Below, in pieces: positions 11,549-22,343 of a DNA stretch of 64,000 nucleotides. The stretch is from NCBI GenBank assembly GCA_034440635.1, contig JAOTON010001685.1, positions 879,001 through 943,000 of the forward strand, given 5' to 3'. Numbering within the stretch: position 1 is the stretch's first letter; every line of letters starts with the position of its first letter. A program made the translations under genes and the position numbers. The notes beneath the pieces are model-generated. The model saw nothing but the letters and a program-made list of their open reading frames with translations, had not been told where the DNA came from and did no database searches. The stretch comes from Lepas anatifera. Taxonomy: Eukaryota; Arthropoda; Thecostraca; Lepadidae.

Positions 11549-11569
11549 ACAGAGACATCAATTGAAAGC

Positions 11570-13800
11570 TTGGTTTTCCCCATACTGTAACCGTTGCACT
11601 TTTTCACAATTATTGAGTGAAGACGTAAACGACAGTAGGTTAAAAAGTCCACTCGACAATGTCAACAAAAAGTGCTCATTTAACTCATTGTAACCAATGA
11701 ATTTAACTTTCGCCGTGCCCCGGTCCACCTCCCTTCAAGCCTTCAGGCATACCTCGCCGACGGCCGCCGCCCCCGGCCGACAGCGCGCGCGACATACCAC
11801 TGTATAATATGTCAACATCACCACTGCCGCAGCGTGACGCAGCTGAAACTTGCGGGGCAGGTAGACAAAACAATCTGCCATAGTTTCTAAGTGGTCCCAG
11901 GGTGGGGCAGGCGACGCAATTTTTTGTATGCTTATCGATAATTGACATAGTCTCAAAATGTATGTGAAATGTATATGGTACATATTTTGCTCTCCAAATT
12001 TAATTGCAGCGATCACTGCAAAAAACTGTGTGCAAAATCGCATTCTTCATACCTTAAGCTTTCTAATGAACCATGGTTTGTCTCATCTTGTACGTTCTCT
12101 TAGCCCTTAAAAAAGCATCGAAAATGAGCATTGCTCTTGGCCTTTGCCGTGTTATGTGGCGAGAGATTCAAAGACAGCAGTTTGATGCCTTGTCGCGTCG
12201 ACATCAAAGGCCTTAAATTTTTGTGTTTGCCATTTTCTGACACTCTGGTCATTTTGCTACTGGCTGCAAACATCAAAATCAGTTTTAAAAATAGTCAGAA
12301 ATTCGAATAATGTCCCCATTTTGGCCTCCCTTAGAACACTGTGCGCAGGCGCCGAGGCCAAGCCTCGGTGGAGAGGAATCGCGTGGCGGACTGTAAAACC
12401 TACATGTGCGGTGCTGAGGTAGGCGGTGGTTGTGCCTGCTGTTAGGGACAACCACGAAGGGTTAGGGGCACGTTTTGGAGATATTTCGTAACGTGGGAGG
12501 ATATGTGGGTTAGTATTTGCGTTTGTAACACTGTCTATACGGCGTGCGGTGTCGATAGCCCTGGAAAGCACGAGTTAACTAAATGAGTGCGGTATGTGAA
12601 TATTCTTGGCGGGAAAAATTTCTTCAAGTTTCACTTGCAGTACAGAAGCAACTCAACTCAATCCCACGGAGGTGCTATATTTCCTCTCGTGATCTCCGCT
12701 CCCTGCGCGCGTTGACTAGGTCACTGTTATAAATGGTTCCTTTGTATATTGCTCCGTACGTCAGTTTGCTTCGATGGCTGTCGTGACCTCCATGTCCAAG
12801 TAATGGAAAACCAGCATGTGTAATAGGGACGCTGCCTGCGGTGCGTTTGTGTTCTCAGCCAGCCGCGCCCACCACTCGTGGCCTGAGAGCCCCGTGTCTT
12901 GTTTGTTTCCCAGCCAGGCGTGAATGGGCTACAGTGTCGGTCACACTACCTTGATCCTGTTTGCCGACGCGTCAGTGCCAACGCAGCGCGCCTATTCACT
13001 TTTCAGGTGGCATTCTCGGCTGAATAGTCTCATTTGGCGAAGTGCGGCGATATTCGTCTGATGGCGTGTTACGAGTGGTTAGCAGCTGCCGGCGAGCTGT
13101 TGGGAGTGGTCCGTATCGATGCTGCAGAATAGCGCTCGGTGGCTGTGTGGCGTCAGTTTCAGTGACCTTTGCGGCCGCCGGAGGGGGCGGATGACGGGCG
13201 GCCCGCCTCGCCAGAATGTAAATAGTAAGTCGGGCGTCGTGCTCGTCATCGCCGCCTGGCTGCCACAAGTAATGCCTTTTAAAGTGTTGTGTGGCGGCCA
13301 CGGACGCGCTTAAAGTGGGCCGAAAATTAGATTTGCGTCTGCAGCAGAGCCCAGAATCACGGCCGCTTTCTTATGACGCCGGGGAACCTCCCAGTCTTGC
13401 GCTAGATTCGAATCATCTGGGGCTTATTCCACCTACTGGGCTTTCATTTGGGTCACAGGCCTATTCAATTTGTGTGCAGGTTGGTTATTGTGTCAGGTTA
13501 TAATCTGTTCGTTTTTCAGCATAGTTTTCCCCCTTTTTAGATGCAGCTTAATATATTGCCAGTATCTAGCGTTAGCAATATTAAAGCACATAATTTCAAG
13601 TGCCTCAATCTCGAGCCACTTTAAAAGACATCGAGTGGTTGTGATTGTATTATATCATTGGATACGTTGTTATCATGCCTGAAATTGCAAGCGTGATAAA
13701 TGGCGATGGCATGGCATGGCGATGTCTAAATCGTACCTGGAACTTCGCACATCGCACATTGCGGGAATAAATACTGAAACCTTTGTGCTCACCCATGCCA
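11570..13800. other. No recognised gene
   Basis: Several open frames occur (for example 12257-12571 minus) but none shows a domain, splice context or repeat homology. GC-rich patches at 11740-11800 and 12960-13300 were read on both strands without a recognisable exon. Confidence 0.4.
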
Positions 13801-13803
13801 TTG

Positions 13804-13805
<2 letters not shown>

Positions 13806-13864
<59 letters not shown>
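13806..13864. repeat. (AT)n microsatellite at Penelope terminus
   Basis: A pure dinucleotide run lies directly beside the outer end of the left Penelope arm. The other outer end (about 15958) also meets a short ATATAT stretch. Confidence 0.95.
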
Positions 13865-13867
<3 letters not shown>

Positions 13868-14029
13868 TATTTCGACAGTTTGTCTTCTCTGATGCAGTTG
13901 AGGTTGAATTCGATAGCTGATTCAAATTTCGAAAACTTACGTTGAAGTTTTTTATATTTTTCGAACGTTTGTTTTAAGCTCCGTCGGTAATTCGTAAAGA
14001 AGAAATGCAAAATTCATAAAATTGGACTA

Positions 14030-14061
14030 GTTTCGATTGTATTACTGTCACAACCATTATC
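14030..14061 (-). other. Hammerhead-like motif in Penelope 3' region (minus)
   Basis: On the minus strand the sequence reads GATAATGGTTGTGACAG, then TAATACAATCGAAAC. It matches the copy at 15761-15792 and places the CGAAAC box after a possible stem, as in the motif at 1511-1535. Ribozyme activity is not established. Confidence 0.35.
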
Positions 14062-14201
14062 AGCAATGAAGTATACGCTCTGAGAGGTTTTATAAAACAA
14101 TTATTTCGTGCAACTAAAAACTAGCAATAGAACATTACCATCTTACTTTTTAATCTACTTTCTGATCACATTATCATAGTGGGCATAACAAAACGAACAT
14201 T

Positions 14202-14889
14202 GAGATTGGGATTGAGATGTATTTTGTCAAGGGCCCACACTGATGTGGCTTTTCACGATGACACGTCGCGATGTAAGACATGAAAAGTATATAAAAAATG
14301 CCATGGATAAAAACAAAGTAAGAGCTATAAAAATACAGTAGCTGTGATCATAAAAGCAACAATACATCACACATGCATACTCACTTAGTATATACAAAAT
14401 GCCATGGATAAAAACAAAATAAGAGCTATAAAAATACAGTAGCCGTGATCATAAAAGCAACAATACATCACACATACATACTCACTTAGACTTTCACACA
14501 TATACCTACTACGCATCTTCACTGCCGAGTAATCAACATGTCTTTTAACGCAGCTCTAAATGGTCTTGTCCTGTCAAAGTCGAACTCGTTAAAAAGCTTG
14601 ACACCCGATAACATAGTCGCCGTCTGCCCGCTTCTGTCCTGATGCGCGGTACAGTCGGTTGGTTTGATCGTCGTGTGTGATGTCCGTGTGCAGCGGCCGC
14701 TCTAATTCCGATCGTGTTGGCAATGGCCGACGGCTGCCCAATCTCTATGGCCTGGTATACTGCACATCAAGTGAGATATTGCACTAGCTGTTCTGCACTG
14801 AGCCACCGCAGTTCAGTAAATACGAGAGATATGTGGTTGCGTCTCCGTTTACCGGTCACCACCCTCGCACACTGTTCTTCTCGCGCATT
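14202..14889 (-). mobile_element. 5'-truncated CR1/L2-like LINE inserted in the Penelope copy
   Basis: The insert splits the left Penelope arm between GAACATT and CAGTTCTTTAC, which are adjacent in the intact right arm (about 15615-15628). CATT is present at both edges (14198-14201 and 14886-14889). The minus strand encodes the C-terminus of a non-LTR retrotransposon: a VVTGKRRRNHISLVFTELRW block (about 14780-14860) and an end block KLFNEFDFDRTRPFRAALKD with a stop at 14519-14521. Internal stops and frame changes make it defective. The 3' untranslated part ends in TCAATCCCAATCTC, a short-repeat tail. The position of the conserved blocks fits the CR1/L2 group; the exact clade is inference. Confidence 0.75.
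14285..14490. repeat. Tandem duplication, about 103-bp unit, in the LINE 3' region
   Basis: A unit containing AAAATGCCATGGATAAAAAC through CACATGCATACTCACTTAG occurs twice with few differences (from about 14296 and 14398). Tandem duplications in LINE 3' tails are common. Confidence 0.85.
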
Positions 14890-15254
14890 TCAGTTCTTTA
14901 CAAACATGTAACAGTTAACGAATTTACATGAGTTTAAAATACATATCAGTTTCAAGTGTGCACTGTTAATAATACAAATATCAGTTTGCAATACAGGACA
15001 TTCCGTTGTAATGACACATTTCATGACACTTAAAAAGAAAAATGGTGGACAATACAACATTTCACTTGATACACTTCAATCCCCCCACAGTGCCAGTGTG
15101 CGATGTGTGCTGATCTGCATGTTGATGGTTGGTTTTTGATCGCGGATGTGTAGCGTTTCCCGAACTGCCAGTTTCCGGGTGTCGTCAGTAGACGATATGA
15201 TGTGCGTGTTCTGAACGAGTGCACCTGCAAGAAGGGTCCGTAAAACAACACGTA

Positions 15255-15960
15255 CAGACCAAACACAGCACAACCCTTACAAGAAAAACATTTGTTCAGA
15301 ACACGCACATCGTAGCATCTACTGACGACACCCGGAAACTCGCAGTTCGGGAAACGATACACATCCGCCATCAAAAACCAACCATCAACATGCAGATCAG
15401 CACACATCGCACACTGGCACTGTGGGGGGATTGAAATGTATCATGCAAAATGTTCTATTGTACACCATTTGTCTTTTATTTGTCATTAAATGTGTCATCA
15501 CAACGGAATGTCCTGTATTGTTAACTGATATTTGTATTCTTAACAGGGCACACTTGCAACTGATATGTATTTTAAGCTCATGTAAATTCGTAAGCTGTAG
15601 CATATTTGTAAAGAACTGGAATGTTCGTTTTGTTATGCCCACCATGATAATGTGATCAGAAAGTAGATTAAAAAAGGAAGAAGGTATTATTCTATTGCTA
15701 GTTTTTAGTTGCACGAAATAATTGGTTTATAAAACCTCTCAGAGCGTACACTTAATTGTTGATAATGGTTGTGATAGTGGTATAATCGAAACTAGTCCAA
15801 TGCTATGAATTTTGCTTTTCTTCTTAACGAATTACCGGCGGAGCTTAAAACAAACGTTCAAAAAAATAGAAAAACTTCAACGTAAGCTTTCAAAAACTTC
15901 AACGTAAGCTTTCGAAATTTGAATCAGCTATCAAATTCAACCTTCACTGCATCAAAGAAT
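15255..15960 (+). mobile_element. Penelope-like element 3' part, plus-strand copy (second locus)
   Basis: The frame closing at 15432-15434 encodes KQHVQTKHSTTLTRKTFVQN followed by a STDDTRKLAVRE block and KPTINMQ, the same C-terminus as the minus copy. The 3' untranslated sequence mirrors 13880-14200 and 14890-15060 in reverse complement. Near the outer end a 22-29-base segment (AAAAACTTCAACGTAAGCTT) is tandemly duplicated at about 15876-15920. The two copies face away from each other, repeating the head-to-head layout of the locus at 1-1757. Confidence 0.7.
15761..15792 (+). other. Hammerhead-like motif in Penelope 3' region (plus)
   Basis: GATAATGGTTGTGATAG, then a few bases and TATAATCGAAAC. 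It is the plus-strand counterpart of 14030-14061. Confidence 0.35.
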
Positions 15961-16033
15961 ATATATCCACTATACATGGGACAGAACATTGTGATGGAAT
16001 GACTGCCCACTGGAATCCATCGGCTTTAGACTA

Positions 16034-16403
16034 CCTCTGCCGTTGGTCTGCCGGGAGTAGGAGCGGTGAAGTGTCCGGCGATTGAGTCTGACCGGTTGTT
16101 GACTCAGCGTCAGTTTCCTCTGATGGGTTCTGGAGCGGCGGGCCCACCATTCCGTCCGTCTCCCCCAGCTTCGGCACCAGCTGCCTGCAATGTGCCGGCT
16201 GAAGCTCAATCTGCCCGGACGCAGCTATCAACGAGCGTGGCTCCGCCGGAACAGGTGCCGCGCCTCCTCCAGAGTGCCGCTGAATGGCATTGGTGACGAC
16301 TGATCGGATGGCGCCCAGGTGCTCAGCGCCGGGCTCTGTCTCGCACAGTATCAGTGGGATCCAGGCACGCTCGCCCGGCGTTAGGTGGGTTCGGCCGTAT
16401 CAA
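16034..16403 (-). other. Unassigned coding-like segment
   Basis: The minus strand is open from an upstream stop near 16400 to the stop at about 16031. It reads like protein: a hydrophobic start (GERAWIPLILCE, GAIRSVVTNAIQ) followed by a Pro/Ser/Thr/Glu-rich tail (LVPKLGETDGMVGPP, ETDAESTTGQ). A GCAGAG|GTAGTC sequence near its 3' end could be a splice donor. No family was recognised. It may be an exon of an antisense gene or a transposon remnant. Confidence 0.3.
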
Positions 16404-16731
16404 AACATGATACTGATACGGCCGCTGCGGCACTGAAAACAGCGAGTGTATCTTAGAGCTTTTCGAGGGCGGGTCCAGCGGTGCGATCGGAGTTGGGGGA
16501 GCGGCCCTGTCAGGCGAGCCGACAAAGCTGGCCTTTCGGCATAGGATGGGTCTGTGAGGCTGGGCGGAATATTATATTCGACAAAAACGTGGCCTTGAGC
16601 GAGATGGAATCAGTGTCATTTGAAGCTGATTTCCACTCTTTATATTTTAGTGCGGTTTCCTCTCGTTATATTTCCGTATATTTTCCTCTGGTTACATTTG
16701 GATATGATTTCTTAGCGATATAGCCAAGATG

Positions 16732-17131
16732 TTGAAGCGCCCTAAAACCCCAACAGTCATCTCTCATGCAAAGCAAGTGTATGCCCCATGAACTCCGGCG
16801 TCCTTCCTCGACCCCTGATTGCCTACAGCAGTTGACTAGCAATGACGATAGGAACACAGTGACATCGAAAAAGGCTCTATCGTCATTCCTTGCGAAGTCA
16901 TCGACCGAGTCTGAAGACCTGCTCAAGAAGCCTCGCCTGATCTCAGAGAAGACAGATCAGAGCTGGCTTAAACCTGAAGAGTGGTCTAAGATTCCACTAG
17001 TTTTAGGAGAAATCATTAGCCGTATATACATAGAAGGAGTTATTTTCGGTTATTTCCTGTTCTCCACCATGCATTTCCGACCTAGAGGTCCACATTGCAA
17101 ACCCATACCTGACCCTAGGTCATTGATATAG
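16732..17131 (+). pseudogene. Frameshifted coding-like fragment of unknown family
   Basis: A short frame from an ATG at 16729-16731 (MLKRPKTPTVISHAKQVYAP) stops. A second frame then carries Ser/Lys-rich, low-hydrophobicity sequence (TVTSKKALSSFLAKSSTESE and PRLISEKTDQSWLKPEEW) to about 17000 before becoming AT-rich and random. Together they look like one protein broken by an indel. No domain was recognised, and coding origin is inference from composition only. Confidence 0.25.
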
Positions 17132-17387
17132 CAAGCCATGTTGCTACAAGCTAATTATGTGATATAAATAGCAGATCAACAGTTTTGATATATAACTCAC
17201 TGCTGCTACTTGTAAATTTTTTACGGTGATGTCACTTGAGCTAGGCTGGTAATCTGACCTGAGATGATTAAGTACTGAAATATTCGTAGAATATGTGACC
17301 TATAATGTGTGAAGTAAATCAACATTTCACACCGCCGTTTTATGAGTGTCTCGAAAACCCCAGGCAGTTGTTTAAACACTCGCCCAC

Positions 17388-17876
17388 TGGGTTCAAAGTT
17401 ACTCCCACTGGGATCAGATTTTTCTCTCCCTGGGGTCAGAGTCCCTTCCAATGGGGTCGGGTTCCTCCCACTGGAGTCGGAGCTCCTCCCACTGGGATCA
17501 GAGTTCCTCCCACTGGAGTCGGAGCTCCTCCCACTGGGATCAGAGTTCCTCCCACTGGAATCGGAGCTCCTCCCACTGGGGTCAGAGTTCCTCCCACTGG
17601 AGTCGGAGCTCCTCCCACTGGAGTCGGAGCTCCTCCACTGGGGTCAGAGTTCCTCCCACTGGAGTCGGAGCTCCTCCCACTGGGGTCAGAGTTCCTCCCA
17701 CTGGGTCAGAGTTCCTCCCACTGGAGTCGGAGCTCCTCCCACTGGGGTCAGAGCTCCTCCCACTGGAGTCGGAGCTCCTCCCACTGGGGTCAGAGTTCCT
17801 CCAACTAGAGTCGGAGCTCCTCCCACTGGAGTCGGAGCTCCTCCCACTGGGTCAGACTTCCTCCCACTGGGGTTAG
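17388..17876. repeat. Minisatellite, 21-bp unit, about 23 copies
   Basis: Unit GAGCTCCTCCCACTGGAGTCG alternates with GAGTTCCTCCCACTGGGGTC-type variants. The unit is a multiple of three, so all frames stay open and give long repetitive ORFs with no coding meaning. Confidence 0.95.
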
Positions 17877-17879
17877 AGT

Positions 17880-20548
17880 TAGGTGCTTGCCTCCCTTGTC
17901 CTGTTTAGGGGAGGGGCAGGGTTACTCAGGAATCGCTTTCGGACTTCACAATAGGGGTACCCAATGCTTAAATACATGTTGCTAAACTTACGTAGTCTGG
18001 AACGATCGATTGAACGCATATGCAGGTGGTTGAGGTTATGAAACTGCACTATGCGATTCTTGGGTCAGACTTACTCTGCGGCGTTAATTGTACTTCTTAT
18101 TCTAAATAAATTAAGTACGCATCTAGATTTGGTTGTCATTAGACAGAGGCCACATGAGAATGATTACGGGCTTATTGTGGAGGGCGCTAGACAAGTACCT
18201 TTGAAGGTTAGATGTGCACCCTTGAATGCCGTCCAGGTCAGGTGAACTGTGAAGGATATATGACCTTGGCCCGCCAGTCGGGCTTCACCACTGATATCGA
18301 GCGAACATACGCCCCGGACAGGAGAAGCGACGCCCAGCGCCCAAATGTATTGTGCAAGAAAGCCATAATATCTGATCCCAGCCTCATAGGTCTGTTCTCT
18401 GCAGGTTCATATCGATTTCTCCCCCATTTGAAGCAATACTGTGTAAATGTATTCGTCTCATTTCAATGCGGGCTTCTGTATGCAAACGCTGCTTTGTAGA
18501 GCTGGATATGAGCGGCGCCGCCTCGCGCCCCTCCCCTGCCCCACTCTCAGCCTTCTCGATCCTCAGGGCGTTGACCACGGCGGCTTTTCTGAGATCTGGT
18601 CCCGCAGTGCGCGGCTGAGACTGGCTTAGCTTTGTTTCTGGTGTCAAGGTGCCAAACGCCGTAATGAGAGCAGCACTAAGTGTTGGTCAGCTGCTGAGGC
18701 TGCGCTGCTTCATGATATAGTGGTGTGATTCTGGTTCAGAACGAGCCGGTGATAATTGAGGGGCTAGATTACTTGAGGCTGATTTCTTTACTCCCAAATG
18801 GAAGTTCTGAAGCACGTTGGCTCCGGATACTTTGGTATTAAAGTGCCAGCCGTACATTTTTCATCTGATCGTATGTCTGGAACGCATTGCGACAAACAGA
18901 AGAACGAGGAAAATGGTAGGAAAGCGATAAGGATGAAGATTTTGAAACCTTCATTCACAGCTTAAATTATCTTCAACGTAAGCACGTATCTGCCCTAGTA
19001 TTTCATTCCATAGCTGTTAGTCAAAGTATCTCCAGCTTAGACCTCCATGATCCTTTTCGGACTTTTTATTTGCTCGCCGGCTTTGTTGGGAATTCGGAAA
19101 TATAAGCTGAAAATGTGGATCACAATGAAATGAAAATGACATATGCCTCCTACTCAAAAGTATTGTCACTCATCCTGAGAGTCGTGTACTAGACGTTCGG
19201 TACCAACTCCACTGGAAAACAAACTCTGAATCCAGGTCTGCTCAGAGGCATTGCATGCCTTTGTACAATAGACCATTAAAGCTAGCGTTAATCGCCAAAT
19301 GTCAGAAAGTGTCATCGTTTCACACGTTTGTATTCGTGTTGAAACGGTGAAGTGGGCTGAAGATGATCTGCTCCGTAAACATAAAGGCTAAAGGCTGGTT
19401 ACCTGTGCCTGGGGCCGTGACTGCTGCTTTTCTTAGCTCAAATACCTGACAAGTAATAATCTTACCCTGACTCTTTGGCACGCAACCTTTGATGGTACAA
19501 CCAATCACCCCTCCCGCGAAAGACTCCACGTTCCATCCACCGGGTCTGTTTCCGAGGCTGTTAGACGGTCGCGAAAGCTTTCCGGAAATGTTTGTCAAAT
19601 GCAGAGCTGGCTTTTCAAACAGCATTTAGAAAGACGGCAGCATTGGATTAGATCGAAATCAGGGTATTTAAAACAGCATGGCAGTATTGCATTACCCCCA
19701 TTGGTATGGATCAACTATTTTACTTTGCCTGATGTGATGGTTCCAGCCTTCTGTCCTGTATGGTTTTGGAACTCGGACCACGAGGATCAGAGCACTTAGA
19801 CCACACGGATCAGCGACCGTTGAGGGCTCGTGATTGGGGCTGAGAGTAGCCCTGCGTATCTGCCCTGGCCAGGAATGCTTTCTGGGTCCAGGCAGCCTGG
19901 ACGCAATGGGTGGAACTGGAATACACGGAGGTCGTAGGGGCTCCATCCGTGGTCAGCATTACGAAAATGCAACGATTGAAGTGATTTTCAATCTCGTATA
20001 TTGAGGTACAATTCTTAGCTTCGCTTAAATCAAGCGTGGAAAATAAAGACCGTGTTTTGGTAGTCTTTGTAGTCTTTCTATAGTTGCGTGAAGAAAGAGG
20101 TTGAGCGCGTTCCTCAGACCAGAGTTTAGTCGCCATTATTTGGACATGGTTGATTTTGACCTGAAAGGCAAGAACGGTTCAAAATATCACAATAACCCGT
20201 TCGTGTGAGCCTTATTATATGACTTATGGCGTGAGAAAATGCAAGAAGTATTATTTAAATATTGCATAGTTCATTTTATCAGCATGTTTCAGGTCTCAAA
20301 AACTGTTAGATTGGCAAGTACATCGAGGTTTTAAAACTTGGCCAGCTCCCTAGGATGACCTCTACAATGGCAAGTCATAGTTAAAATATTGCGTCCAATT
20401 GCAGCTCCGTGCTCCAGATGATATATGATAGCTCAGGTCGTAGCCGCAGCGGTTCATTGCGGCGCTAAAACAAGGCTGTGACTTACAGAATGGAGACAGA
20501 GACTGGGCAAGAATGAACAATATGAGCTGACTGTGGGAGAAGGAGGTT
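17880..20548. other. No recognised gene
   Basis: Short open frames only. A GC-rich patch at 18500-18620 has frames on both strands but no recognisable midasin sequence or other domain. Confidence 0.4.
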
Positions 20549-21394
20549 TTAACACGCGCATTGACGGGGGCGGGTACCCGCCCCCTCGGGTTTTTCGGAG
20601 ATAGCAGAAAAACGGCGGCGCTACGCGCCGCCGTACTTGGTATACCTTTTTCCTCATCATTTTTACAACTTCTGTGAAAATTTTAAGGTTAGGTCATCTC
20701 AGGTCAGGTCACCAGTACAGGTCAAGTGACCCGACCTCAAAAAAAAGTTTAAGATAGCATAAGTCGGAGGAGGATGAACTTATCCGATTGAAACTCATAT
20801 CACATAATGGCCCCACCGAGTTCTCTAAAATATGTTCCGGTATTTTTGATATCGATGACCTAAGGTCAGGTACGAGGCATGACCTCTCCATTGGAAATAC
20901 ATAGGAAAAATGGTTTTTACGGAATAACTCAGTAACGGATGGTGATAGAGCATTTATTTTAGCTGCATTAGACTCGCCTAGGCTTTGCGGTTCTAATGAT
21001 AGGCATTTTATATAATTTGACCCTGACCTGACCTCAGGTCAGGTCAAATCCTTGATTTGACCTAGCAAGGTCAAATTATATATCATTCGATTCGGCTTGC
21101 TAAGAGGATTCATATAGTTCAAGTCGTTTTGCTCTATCTTTACTTGTTCAGATGTAATGGCCGAAAAACTTAATTTACATGTTATTCCTATGACGGGCAT
21201 GTTTTGACCTCTCGTGACCTTAAATGTGACCTGACAAAAAATGGTTCAAATGTTTTCGATGGAGAAGTGGATGGGCAGCCTAACGCCGTTTACTGTTTTT
21301 CGCTACCTACCGTGGTTCTCGAGATCTTAGGGGGCGGGTACCCGCCCCCCGTCAATGCGAAGGTGGCTCAGACCCCCGTCAATGCGCGTGTTAA
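20549..21394. mobile_element. TTAA-bounded inverted-repeat element 1, AGGTCA-rich
   Basis: Both ends read TTAACACGCGCATTGACGGG inward (left 20549; right end, reverse complement, 21394), so TTAA bounds each side. A perfect 20-base palindrome GGGGGCGGGTACCCGCCCCC lies near each end (20566-20585 and 21330-21349). The interior carries many AGGTCA/TGACCT half sites, including clusters at about 20690-20735 and 21020-21075. No transposase ORF is present, so it is non-autonomous. TTAA target duplication would fit a piggyBac-like mobiliser; that is inference. Confidence 0.7.
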
Positions 21395-22012
21395 GAAAGC
21401 ATTAGAAGTGGATCAGTTATGTTTCGAAAATTATCAATGTAATTGCCTCGAATGTTTTTATATTATTTTATAGACAGTTGTTTTAATGTCCGGAGGGCTA
21501 CCGACGACGGTATTTTATTATTGAGAAATGGGCCTATCACTGTAATTCGGGATGCATACCTAAATTGCTTCAGCCAGCAATGTCCATCAGCTGTTTGTTA
21601 CCACGCTCGCGTTTCGACTTGGCAAGATCCGTGGCACACGCCAGTTGATGTATGTACATACTCACAGCGTAACATTTTGCAGCTGTGCCTTAAGATGTAT
21701 TAGTCACATGCCGTGGAGTGCCGGAATGTCTGCATTTCGTAAAAGGGTTGTGGATATAACATTCTTGTTACCTTGCATGTATGTGCCATATGAATATTAG
21801 CCCTGGTCCATACAGCAGGGAGAGTTGTTGCCCTCCCCTCTCCTAAAGTGTTCCAGATATAGCCTGGAAACGGCTGCGATGCAGCTTGTGCTGCTTCGCA
21901 TAGCTTACCAGGCTTTTATGGCGCGCCATTTGAGAGATTAATTAGTCTTGGTCAGGTCAAGTCACCGAGCTTTGGCATCATTTACGGAAGCATTTTAGGC
22001 AGATTTTCGGTC

Positions 22013-22343
22013 TTAAACACACGAATTGACAGGGGTCTGAGCCACTTGGCCTTGATGGAGGGGGTGGGTATGTGCCCCCCTAAACGGTAACCCGCCCTGA
22101 AAAACGGCAAACGGTGTTACATAGTCTGACCTAAGCTCGCAAAAGTGGTATAAACATTTGATCAGGTCAAATCTAGGGTCACTTGAGGCCAAAACATGTT
22201 TTAATCATCTCAGCAAACCGCGTCTAGAACACAAGCATCAGAGAAAAGGTATACCAAGTACGGCGTCGCCCACGCCGCTTTAAGGCTATCTGCGAAAAAC
22301 CCCGAGGGGGCGGGTAACCGCCCCGCGTTAATGCGCTTGTTAA
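22013..22343. mobile_element. TTAA-bounded element 2, internally deleted inverted relative
   Basis: It begins TTAAACACACGAATTGACAG and ends, in reverse complement, TTAACAAGCGCATTAACGCG. Its left end matches the reverse complement of the right end of element 1 (the GGGGTCTGAGCCAC block). Its right end matches the left end of element 1, including the stretch up to GGTATACC. It is therefore an inverted, shortened copy with one cluster of AGGTCA-type sites (about 22160-22190). Confidence 0.65.

Larger units (their letters stand above)
13880..15230 (-). mobile_element. Penelope-like element 3' part, minus-strand copy (second locus)
   Basis: The minus strand encodes a Penelope-type C-terminus: NTHIISSTDDTRKLAVRETL followed by HIRDQKPTINMQ, ending TLALWGD and a stop near 15076. 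The 3' untranslated region then runs down to the AT repeat at 13864 and is interrupted by a LINE at 14202-14889. The copy is mirrored by 15290-15960. The STDD...RKL...RE...HI...KPTIN pattern matches the region after GIY-YIG in Penelope-like proteins. RT and the start of the endonuclease are absent. Confidence 0.7.

Noticed and set aside
12257..12571. 104-codon minus-strand ORF
   Set aside because: No domain, splice signals or repeat homology; compatible with chance.
17305..17908. Pro/Thr/Gly- and Leu/Ser-rich ORFs up to 188 codons
   Set aside because: The 21-bp minisatellite opens all frames.
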